Shown here: positions 24,301 to 36,300 of the stretch, piece after piece | How positions within the stretch are numbered: position 1 is the stretch's first letter | How the letters are laid out: every line of letters begins with the position of its first letter | Origin: Lanius collurio | Lineage: Eukaryota > Chordata > Aves > Passeriformes > Laniidae | DNA: 64,000 nucleotides | Assembly: GCA_020086605.1 (NCBI GenBank) | Contig: JACBWW010000028.1 | Location: 6,264,838 to 6,328,837, forward strand | Reading direction: 5' to 3' | Notes under the pieces: model-generated | What the model was told of the DNA's origin: nothing | Database searches by the model: none | What the model saw: the letters and a program-made list of their open reading frames with translations, nothing else | Made by a program: the position numbers and the translations under genes

Positions 24301-27300
24301 ATAATAAGACAATTTTTTAGAGTGGTGGTTTTAGTCTGTAGATAATTTCCTGTGCTGCTTGAATGGTCTGATAGCTGACCCTTGTAAAAAATAAATGTTT
24401 TTATTTCTTAAAACCTGACAGGGAGACTGTCAGGTTCACATTCTCTTAAAAGTTACATTTGAGTATGTCTTTATGGAACTGTAGCTTTATCTGTTAGTGC
24501 ATAAGGAAGGATGTTGTCTTTGAATCAGAAGTACGTTTAAGGATCCATAGTATTTAAAATTATCATAACAAATGCATAGCTACTAGAAAGACTTCAAATG
24601 CATAATCAAAACTTGCACAAAATCACCAAAGCCCACTCTTTTAAGGTATATATAGAAAATATACAGTTACTGAACATCTGCAGCCAATAATCTTTTGACT
24701 CAGAAGAAGAATTTGATCAAAGATTTCTGGTGGTTTTGTGCCAAGCTGGGAGTTTGTATATGGAACACAAGGTATTTTGTCTGTGTGAAGAATAATGTGG
24801 CTTTATTCAGAGAGCTGTTTGAAGGAAATACAAATACTCTGCAGCCCTTACTAGAATGTAGCTGATGCCCTACCTTTTCATAAGATAATTTCTCTTAGAG
24901 ATAAAATTACTCTGTGCTTCTTTTCCAGTTCACTTCATTTTCAGGAAGGAAAGGTGGTATTCCAGAGAGTGTAGATTCTGACTGGGAGGTTAACGAAGAC
25001 AAAAATCTGCATCTGTATAAGTCCTTCAATTTTCTGTGTTTGCTGGATATGTAAATTGGTAATTATTTTGGGATTTCCCTAAATTCGGAAAAACAGTGTC
25101 TCAAAGTGCTGTCAAAGTTATTTGACTACAGAAAGTATAGTCACATGGAGTCATAACTTACTCTAATCTAGCCATCTGTGATGGTCTCTGGGGAACAACC
25201 CATATCCTTGATTATATTGGTCTTTTCATGGTAGCGCTTAATTATTGAAGAGGCAGAGGTTAGTTATCGTACAATGAATACTTGAAACTCTTCTGGGAAT
25301 GAAGCAAGGCTGCTCTTAATGCCAATAGAAAAGCCAAATAAAGCCAATTTCTTTAAACAGTGCCTGTGCTCAAAAAAAATAAGGAAAACCCCATTCTTAC
25401 ATTTAGGACGTGTGTTCTCTTGTAAGACCTGTCATGTGTTCTAGATTTAAAATCTCTTTTGTAGGGGCTAGACTCCTTTGTAGTATGAACCATCAGCAAG
25501 AAAAAAAAGCATTTGGTCCTAAGATTTTAAAATCTTGGAGTTTTTCCAGTAGCCCAAAAAAAGAAAAAAAGCTCTTCCTATTGTGTAGTGGGGCTTTTTT
25601 TGTGGTGATGGCTCTACAGGAGATACAGCAACTTACTTTTGTCACTGTGCCAGTGGTGTAGGATAAAGTCCTTTCCCAGACCCGGGTTCCCTTCTAGAAA
25701 GTTTGGTGTTTTCCTTCTCATACTCGCTGAATTATCACTAGACCTCAGGGCAGAATTTTAACTGTTTTAGATAAATCCCTTTTCTTGTGTAAGTTAACCT
25801 TATAAATCCACAGTAATATGAAACAGTGCTTCTAATAAAAAAATAAATAAGTCTTTCCACCCTTAGTTAAATGTATAAATGAAAATAAGGATTTTTTTAT
25901 TTTCAGTCTGTATTATTCTTAAGACATCAGTGTGATGTACAATATATGCTTATGATAAAATTGGCATGCAACTTCATTGTTATGAAACAGAATCATTAAC
26001 TTCAGGATTCATGATTTTATTCAGGAAGAAAGGCTTTCTTCCCTTGTATTATTGAATGAAATCCACTAATTTTTAGTAAGAGTACAGACTCTGGACTTCA
26101 AATTTATTTTTGCTAAATTTTAAGAACTGAGAGTTCAAGCTAGGTAATCACTTCCCATCTCTGTATCTAGCCATGTCCTCTTCTCAATAACTCTGTGTCT
26201 TCTGATCCAAATAAATAGTATGTTTCTATTGCTAAAGCTTTCCTAAACTTTCTCTGGGGAGTTGGATGCTTACTAATGTCTGTTATTGAATGTCTGTTAT
26301 TTAAACTGTATTATGGTTGCCTAATTGTTTATGCTAAAAAAAGATAATTTCTGGGGATAGCCTGCTGAATGAAGCTCTAGTTTTTATTTAAATCAGCCTA
26401 TTTGAATTGAGATAATTGTCTGTAGTTTCTGAGCTAAATTTCAAATATTGGTTTCTTACCAATTTAGCTAGTTTCAGATGATCTCTTTGAGAGAGGGGAA
26501 ACCATGTGCCCTAAAGCTTTGTTGTGTATTTGTTGTCTTATGATTGTATTACCTTTTAGGCAACATATCCTTTCAGTCTCATTAAAATGTGATACAATAG
26601 GATCTGTATATATCAGCAGCTCTTCCTCCAGCTAATGCTTGAAATCCCTTTGTCTTCCAGCTAGTCCACTGCTAGCTTTTTCCAGTTTTTGGATGTCCTT
26701 CTTAGAATAATAGCAGTATAGTCTTTGGGTTTCCTGTTTCTCAGGGTCATCTTGAAGATTTCCATAGGAAGGGGTATTTGACTACTGTTTCTTAATTACT
26801 CCAAAGTGATCAGTGAAGAACTTTAATGGATTCTAAATAACAATCCCTGTCCCCCAAATTAAACACAAAATCCTTTCCCCTAGCATATTTTTGAGGGTAT
26901 TGTGAATTTAAATGTTCTATCCTAGTTCCCAAAGAAATTTCTGTTGTCCTACGGAAATATTGCCAACAGTCCACACCTCATTAAAAAACAAACCAAACCA
27001 ACAAAAAAACCCAAACCAAAACAACAACAAAACCCCCCCAACAAAATACCACTATGAAACACCTTAATTTGAAATAATAAAGAACTCTGCACCTTACTCC
27101 TTCTTTCTTCTTAACTTATGAGATTGTATCAGGATAGCATGTGGTCAGCAAGTGGGATGTGGTAGGCATGGCAGAGAAATTCACATAATGAGAAGATAGA
27201 GCAAGGAAACAGCATACTAAGTACATTGTTCTAGTTATATGAAAATTAAAAATTTTTCTTCAGATGCAATGTATTTATGGCAACATTATGTATTGATCAG

Positions 27301-30300
27301 ATCATAGCCTAGTTGGCTTTGTTGACTTTGTTGTGTTAAAAAAATCAAACAAACATTTTTTTCTTTTACCTTTCTTCTCCATTTCTCTTGTTATCAGAGC
27401 ATAGTGATTTTCTTTTGTGAAATACTGAGTAGAAACAATGTCAATATCTTGTTTTTCTCCCTTGGATCAGGGACAAAGTCAAATGTAGAATTAAATACTG
27501 CCTCTTACTACAATGTGTACTACAACGTATAACATTTCTTTCAAGAGCAATACAGAATTAAGTTAGGTGGAAACGAAAACATCTGTTTTCTGCTAGTAAT
27601 TTATAAAGACTCACTATTTTCTGTAACCTTCAGTTTTCCCAAGAATGATAGAATTAATTTTAAAACTGTGAAATATACTTTGAAAGCTTTGAATACACTG
27701 TGTTTTACTTGTTACTTTCCTTTTTTTTAACCTTCTGTGAACTTTTTGAAGGACTGCCACTACTTTACTGCAGATGAAAAATTGTAGCTTTGTCAGGCAT
27801 TGTGTTCTGTGAAAGCTCATATGTCAGCTAGACTTGATAGCAGGCTGAAGGTACATGCTGCTTTCTGTTCCAATAATAGTGCTTCTGAGCCTTCTTCAGT
27901 CTACTTTTGACTCAGAAATTCCATAATGGATCCCTGAAGAAAACACCATCTTCTCCATGATTTTGTAGAGGAAAAATTCATTCTGTTGAAATTTTCTTAA
28001 ATTGTTTCAAGTTCACAAATAATAAATAAAAAAAAAAGGTCAGAATTAAAATGTAATTTTAAGGATCAAATGTATTTTAGAATAAGAATGATTTCTTAAC
28101 AGCAAGATTGTTTGCTTAAAGTGCTGTTTAGATGAGTGTACCTGCAGTTTGCACCTGCTTTTTTTCTGGGTTTAGCTGTGTTCTTAAGACAGTCCATAGT
28201 ACACAAGAACGCCCTCACATGCTCAGTTGGGTTTCAAGTACTTTACACCTAACAATTATTTTTATTTAATTTGGAGGCTAGTTTTTTAAATATAATGTAA
28301 AATTACACAGATTGAAATTTTTGATAATATTTGCATTTTGTTTCAGAGCAAAGCAGAAGAGATGATTTGGAAGCTTTGGGTCATATGTTTATGTATTTTC
28401 TCAGAGGAAGTCTTCCATGGCAAGGTTTAAAGGTAGTGGGTTTTTATATCTTCCTCTGTCCTATTTTCAGATCATCAGCTTTTATTGACATGTTTGGGTT
28501 TTTTTTGAATGTGTGTCTGGAAGCTGTATAACTTCAAAAGCTTATTTGTTCTTCTGTCATAGGCTGATACATTAAAAGAACGTTACCAGAAAATTGGAGA
28601 CACTAAACGAGCAACTCCTATAGAAGTATTGTGTGAAAACTTCCCAGGTAATGTCTGCTGTTAATAAAATGTTGTGTATTAATTTATAAAATGAAACTGG
28701 CATAGGTAATTGCTTAATATCTGGGTTTAAAATTAGAGTATGTGTAATAATTCCAGAATATCAGAATGGGTCAGGTTGGAAGGGACCACAGTGAGTCATC
28801 TGGTCCAACCTCCTTGCTCAAGCAGGGCCATCAGAGCACATTGCACAGGGTTTTGCCAGGTGGTTCTTGAGTATCTACAGTGAAGGAGAATCCACAACCT
28901 CTGGGCAACCTGTTCCAGTGCTCACTCACCTGCACAGTAAAGAAGTTCTTCCTCATGTTTGAGTGGCACTTTATGTGCATCACTTTCTGCCCACTGCCTC
29001 TCCTTCTGTTGCTGGGCACCACTGAGCAGAGCCTGCTCCATCCTCTTGACAACCACCCCTTAGATATTCATATGTGTTAATCAGGTCCCATCTCAGTTAC
29101 CTCTTTTCAAGGGTGAACAGGCCCAGCTCCCCCAGCCTTTCCTCATATGAGAGATGCTCCAGTCCCTTGATCAACTTAATAGCCCTTTGCTGGACCGAGT
29201 CAGGAACTCTGTGTCTCTCTCTTACTGAGGAACTCAGAGCTGCACACAGCCACTGAATAGAGGTACAGGATCACCTCCCTTGAGCTGCACTTTGTAATGC
29301 AGCCCAGGATGTCACTGGCCTTCTTGGCCACCAGGGCACACTGCTGGCTCATGGAGAGCTTGTTGTCCACCAGCACCCCCAGCTCCTCCACAGAGCTGCT
29401 TTCCAGCAGGTCAGCCCCAGCCTGTGCTGCTGCCGGGGGTTGTTCCTCCCCAGGTGCAGGACTCTGCATTTGCCTTTGCTGAGTTTCAGAAGGTTCCTCT
29501 GCCCATCTCTCCAGCCTCTCAAGGTCCTTCTGAAGGGCTGCACGGTACCCTGGGGTATGGGCCACTCCTCCCAGCTTTGTGTTGTCAGTGACATTGCTGA
29601 GGAGGCCTCTGCCCCTTCATCCAAGTCATTGATGGGTAAGTTAAACAAGACTGGGCTCAGACAGAAAAATTATCCTTTGAAGCAGCAGTATGCTAATGCT
29701 GTTGTTCTCCAAATATAGATTCTTTCAAAGGAAACGTTAAAAAATTACTGTATGTATACTTACAGTGATCAACTATTCTGCACTTGTACCTTCACACTGA
29801 GAATTTTGCAAGACTTTTCAGCTCAAATCTGATATACCTGTGTTAAAAACAAGCTGCATTAGAAACAGCTAGAACTAATATTTAAAATAGCTTTTAAGTT
29901 GCAGGTGTCACTTCTAGTTTTCTATAAGTACAGGCAGAATCAATGAGGTGTTGGAAAAATGGACAGAAGCAAATAGGACGTTTTCTAAAAGTTGTAATAA
30001 AGTGCTTGGAACAGGGGGACATGTATGACATGGACGTGATTTTGCCACAATATAAGTAAACACCTTGAAAAGTAATCAAGTCTATCATTGATAGACAAAG
30101 TGGATTTGCTGAGAGTAGCTCATGACAAATGAAAGGACATCTGTCCACAGTAGGGCTTGTCGACAGGAGGCTGATACTTTGTTGTATACCCTTTTTTTAC
30201 CTTTGCTTAGTCTTGTCTCTGTAAAATTGGTTGGAAAGAAAGAAGAAAGTAGAAGCATTTCTCTCCACACTTTCTTGTACACTATGTGTTAGAATTGGAA

Positions 30301-33300
30301 CATTGAATAGAAGATCTCAACAGGTAACGCGAAGGAAAAAATTAGTGAGGTGTCGCTTGCTTGGATACGTTTGGAATATGGCAGTATATTGCAGAATATG
30401 GTAGCATCTCAAAGAACGTTATTACTATTAAGTACCTTTTTTTTCTGTTCACCACTTTTTCATGGTGAGCAACTGTTCAGGTTTTATGGTGAGATGTTTC
30501 TTTAAAGTGAAGTAAGATGGTGGGGTTTTTTTGAGTTCCATTAAAACAGATAATGACAAATATGTATATTTCTTATTATCTAGAGGAAATGGCTACTTAT
30601 CTACGTTATGTAAGAAGGTTGGATTTTTTTGAAAAGCCAGACTATGACTACTTAAGAAAGCTCTTCACAGACTTACTTGATCGGAAAGGCTATATGTTTG
30701 ATTATGAATACGACTGGATTGGCAAACAGTTGGTGAGTACAGTTCAGCTGTTAGTAATAAAATGGGTTTTTCTGTGATCAGTTTTGAGTTTCATAAGATG
30801 TGTACATCTCTATGCTGCTATTAGATTTGTGAACAGCTGCTATTACAAGTCCATCTGCAGATGCATGTTCTAACATTATCTTTTGGCTTGAGTGTTTCAT
30901 ATTCAGTCTCTCTTCAAATGTACCCTTAATATCAAAGTACATCTCTGCTCAATCCAAAAGTACATCTCTGCTCAATCCAAAATGAGTTGGTAGAAATTCA
31001 GATTGCTTTTTAAGTTGAAGGAGTGTAATATTTTGCAGGTGATTGTCATGGTTGCAGGTATTTTTTTTTCCTATTATTTTTAAAATGCAGACCTATAACT
31101 TGTCTGCATATGAGGTATACTCCAGATATTTATCAGTTCATTATGAAGAAATATTTCATATTGCATCATTCCTTGCATATTTCATCACAGAGCATCTAAG
31201 GTTTCAGAAACACTGTTTATATACTTTAGGAAAGGGTAGAGGATGGGGTTTTCTTCAGCTTCTCAAAATTTTCACTTCTTTTTAATACATAGGGAAGGGA
31301 AGGCCAATATGCATTATTTTGACCAGTCAGATTATACACTTTACTTTGCGGTTCTCTAGGTGACTCTGAAAAAATTATAGTGTTGATAGCAAAATATTTT
31401 GTCATTGTTTTGCAATAAAAATTACTTTAAGCCTTTCATCAGGTTTCATCAGAATGTCCTAACTGCTAACTGCAAAAGTAACAGTCTAAAGTCTTTCAGA
31501 AAAATAATGTATGATAATACTTCATTAAATTCTGTTAAGTCTTGGTTTGTGTTTTTTTTGTTGGTATCAGTAAATATCTAGTGAAGTTTCTGCTTTAATC
31601 TGATAATTTTGTGTTACTTGAAACTGTCAGATTTAAAGATTATTTTCTATTACAAACCAGTAGCTTTTGGTGAGACTTAGAAATTTGTTTTTTTTACCAG
31701 TTGGTACATGTTATTTATATTTGTAGCCTACTCCAGTGGGTTCAGTACATTCGGACCCTGCAATGTCTTCAAACAGAGAAGCATATCAGCACAGAGACAG
31801 ATTGCAGCAATCCAAAAATCAGGTAAGATGCTCATGTAAGATTATCAATCTTTTGTCAAATGATTTGTGCTATGTTTTTATTAGAACTTGAGAATAAAAT
31901 TGACTCTAGGTTTTCTTTGTTTTTACATTGATTTTAAGTAGATCTTTCTTAAAGTCTACATATATAGAAATATATAAATATGTCCTAAAAGCTTTCTTGT
32001 TTGAAGCTCTAATGTAGTGCAGTGAGTCAGTAGTGAATTTTCTCCCTACTTCTACTTCTTTATTGCTGTCTCTCCTCCATGCACTGTATCCTCTCTTTCA
32101 GTTCTAACATCTATGTATGACATTACCACTTTTGTTTTTATTTTAAACTAGGCTAATATCTCAATGTTAGGAATTCAGGGCTGTGTCTGTTTACCTAAGC
32201 AAAATTGCAGGGTTGTGTTAGTGTACTTTCTCTTACTAGGAATTTTGAGGTTTAGCTGCTTCCCCTCTCTATGAAAACGTATATGAAGGCATGTGTAAGT
32301 ATATTGATAATGTGAAAGTGCAATCTATATAGGGATTGAGTGTGTAGTGCTTCTGTGCTTTTTAAAAATAATATATAATAATGTACAAATTGTTTATATT
32401 AAATTTTTTTTTCTTCCTTTGTGTAAATCCTAATACATTCAAAAATGATAGTCAACAGACCATAGGGCAGCTTGGGACTCACAGCAAACCAATCCACATC
32501 ATTTGAGGGCTCACCTGGCATCTGACAGACATGGTGGCTCTGTACAGGTATTTTCTGCTTCTTTGTATGACTTAAATCAGTTTTGCATTGCATAATACTA
32601 CTTTCCTGTAATATATCACATGATTAATGTTTTCATATTAAGATTTCTTACCAAGATTTCTTATTTCTGCTGTTATTTATTACTTCACAGTTCAGTTGTC
32701 AAACTGAAATTAAAAAAGGTGCTGAAACTATGGAACTTTTTGTTTATGGAATTTTTCTTGCACGTTTCTTAATGAAAGTCTTAAAACAGTTGAACTGTCT
32801 TTCTGAATGTATGCTTGCCTTAGTGCAAGCAGCTGAAGTTTAGACTTTTAATGTGTTAGTTGTATTAGCAATTAAAAAACACTGTTCACTGAATTCAGTT
32901 TAGCTCAAGTAATACTTTTTGTTCCTTAAGTAAACTTCAAATTGAAATGCTATTTAGTAATGTTTGCTTAAAATGTACTCCTTTTTATTCAAACAATAAT
33001 TGACTAAAAGAATGTTCCCAGGGCAGTACGTCACACATACCAGTGAAAAAATGAGAAGAAACCAATGACTTTTCCTTTATTATTAGTTTATTTTGCCTTC
33101 AAAGAAGATTTTTTTTCCTGGTTCATTTTCTTTAAATTAATTTTTAAAATTTTTGATGTCGTGCTCTTCTAATATATTTAGGGTGAAATAGTTGGGGTAT
33201 TACATAAGGAATTAATACTGGAAGATTCAAAATGCCAGCTGTGAAGTCTACAAAGATTTTGAGCTTTGAGTCCCAAATGAAAATTATTTAGATTTATGAA

Positions 33301-36300
33301 ATCGTATCTGGATGGGATGTGTTGTGTGGAAATTGTCTACTGCATTTTTAATTATGACAATCTTAAGTTGTATATGTTTCTTCTGAAGTTTTTGTTTTGG
33401 AAAAGAATTGTCAAGACCTGAAGGAAGAATAAAAAGTTCAGGGTACAAAAAACATTACTGCAGTCCTGTCCGTGTGATAACATTTTCTAAATTTTGTTGC
33501 TTTAGAAACAGCTGTCATGTGTCATGTAATAAAATCTAGTAGATAATAATTAGTACTGTGTATCAAGAAAAGTTTAAAAGTTTTGTGCTTCCCATTTAGA
33601 AGTGTTTAAAAAACTTTACCTGTGTATCTAACTTGAATTACAATCGTTGCTTCAATAACATAAATTTTAAAGGTAATCATTTATCTTTTGGGAATAGCAT
33701 AGTCATGAGGAGTGAAAAAATGGATTTGAAATATCTTCCAGAATTTCTTTTCCCTTTTTTTTTAAGGTTAGAAAAATACCCACTGAATTTGTTAAATTAC
33801 AGTTAGTAGAACTTCTGAAGTGTCATCATATGTCTCTGTTGGCAATTGTGGCACTTAAGAAATGTTTTATTCTTTGTCAGGTAAAATGTAACCATTATAA
33901 GAAATTTTCTTCCTTTGTAAAATATGCTAAATACACTTTGGGGCTGGGGAGAACATTTTGTAGGAAATAACACAAGTAACACTAGTATTCCTTACTGTTA
34001 ATACAGTGTTGTTTCTATTCTTTTTCCTCAAAGCATAGAGGCAATCTGTCTGAGTTCAGATCATTTAGATCAGTTGGGGCTGAGCAATCCACATGAATAA
34101 AACACAGCAAAACTGCAGCCATGGTCTGTGTCTTTGAAGTTCAAGTGTTGTGCAGCAGGGTTGCTTTTTGTTGTGGAGTGGTCATGCTTTCTTATTAGGC
34201 GCACTTATAAAATCACATAATGTCTCCAGTTATGCTGTGACATAGCTCCTGCCTGTTGTCAAATACTCCTTTGTTGCAGGGATACTAACTGAATCATGCT
34301 ATTTGTTGTTGCTTCATTAGCTAGCTACTTCAGTTGGATTCTTAATTGCTTTCAAGGAGACAAATTCTAAAAGTTCCACAGAAAATTATTCAAACAAAAA
34401 GTTAAATCTGAAGTGTGAAATTAATGTATATTTATTTTTTTCTGTGATGTTAGTGAGCTATTGCTCATCTTAGAGAACAGTTTTATCAATTTTTCTGCAA
34501 GATACGAAAATGTCAGATTATTTTGAAGTTACGGTGCAATGTTTTTAGGTCAGTGCTGTTAGTCATCTGTAATACTACCACTGCCCTCATCTCTGAGGTT
34601 CTTTTTTAGGAGATTATTAAAATGTGCTTGTGATTCTTTTCTTTGACATACTAACATCAAGTGCACTTATTGTTGATGCATGTATTTGTTAGCATACATT
34701 TGTATGCTCTTAGTGATGATAAGTTTAAGTGGGGATTATTGAGGTTCTAACAGATTTGTTCATTAATAGATACTGTTCTGGTTTTTGCATTAATTTAATT
34801 TATCCCAGACCCTAGGCCTGTGTTCAAAAGATCCTAATGTGCTTAGACATGTCTAATTGTGCTTTGTTGCATCAGTTAAAGTTCAACTAGTATTAGGAAA
34901 TTGATTTGTAAAGGGAAGACATCCCTGCTTCCACTTCCCTCAGTCCATCCTTCTAGTTCGTGTAGACTTATTAATGATCAACTCATACCTCCCAGTAATT
35001 CATTCAACAACTTCTTTTGTGCCTTTGTTTTTGTAAGTTTGCCTCAGTTTGCAAAATGTCAGTTGCACAACACGGAATTATTTCTTTCTCTGCATGAGCT
35101 ACAATCTGCTTGTGCATTCATAAAGACTGTATTAATCTGTTCCATTATTGTTTTTTTACTCACTGATCTTCCTCTTTTCTTTTTCTCTTTTCCCATTGGG
35201 AAATTCTTTAAAAGGATGTTATATTGAAAGATTGGGTTAAAGAGTTCCCAATTAAGTACTTGGGAACTGCTGTAAAGGTTTTTATATTTGATGTCAGTAG
35301 TTTTGCGTTGCAAGATTCCACTCCTTCAAGAACTCAGAATGGTAAAGCGTTAGATGAAACAAATCAATTTTCCTAAGCTTTTGTGAACTAAAAAGATATT
35401 GTGATGACTTTCATTTTTTTGTCTTAACAGCAAACTTTTTAAAGGTAAAATAAAGGATTGTGTAGTATCACTACTGAATGCCTAGAGATGTAGACTGGCT
35501 TTATTTTTTTGAATGGAGAATTCCGTTATTGAGATTCTTAATGAAATGAAGGGGGTTTTGTTATGTCTGTTTAAGTTTTTTCAATTCCTTGTTGTGATTA
35601 TAGTAATGAAAATCAGCAAAATTTGTTTTTTATGGCAGACTTTCTAACTGGTTTTTGAACATAGCAAGTAAAAGGTTAGTTTACATACTAATGTAAAAGT
35701 AAAGAGGCTGAAGATTTACTGTTGCCATTTAGGGAATTGGTATTTAGGCTTAACTTGGTCTGTTATAAATGGCTCTTATCAGGCTTCCAGAGGATCATGT
35801 ATTGAAGAAATCAATCTGTTCCACAATTAATGTATCATTAATGACTAGTGGGTGGAATTTTTGTTTCTTTACCTCATGGCATAGAGGGTAGCAAGAAACA
35901 ACCAGTATGATGCATATGCTTCTTTATAAAGATGCTCTTCATATTAAACTTTTAAAGAACTGATTAAATTTTAAGGAACTAAATTTCAATAAGGATAAGT
36001 TTATAAAAATGGTTAAAGTAGTTTTCAGTTTTCAGTTTAGTGGTTATTCTCCCAGTTGAAAATAGGTGAGTAGCTTAAGTTAATCTTCAATATTGAGAAA
36101 CTTCTAATTTGAAACTTCTAAAATATTTGTTTTCTGAAACCTAATTCTGTGACTATTCAGGGAAAAACATTAATCTACATTTTGTTAACAGAATTTTTAG
36201 GTGCAAAACCGTAACTTAAATATCCTAATTTTTTCACTATAGTTATATTTAGGCTTCTAAGATATGAATTGGGCCTCGCATTTTTCATCAGACTATTTGA

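Larger units (their letters stand above)
24161..28346 (+). other. CSNK1G3 intron, 3' part
   Basis: AT-rich sequence without recognised transposons. It includes an inverted repeat at 24412-24436, an A-rich patch near 25,500-25,575 and an A/C-rich low-complexity patch at 26,981-27,050. It ends with the acceptor TTTCAG. Confidence 0.6.

Noticed and set aside
29200..29565. Minus-strand open frame of 121 codons
   Set aside because: It is the remnant of the CR1 ORF2 C-terminal region, in a different frame from its neighbour, so it is a dead retroposon and not a gene.
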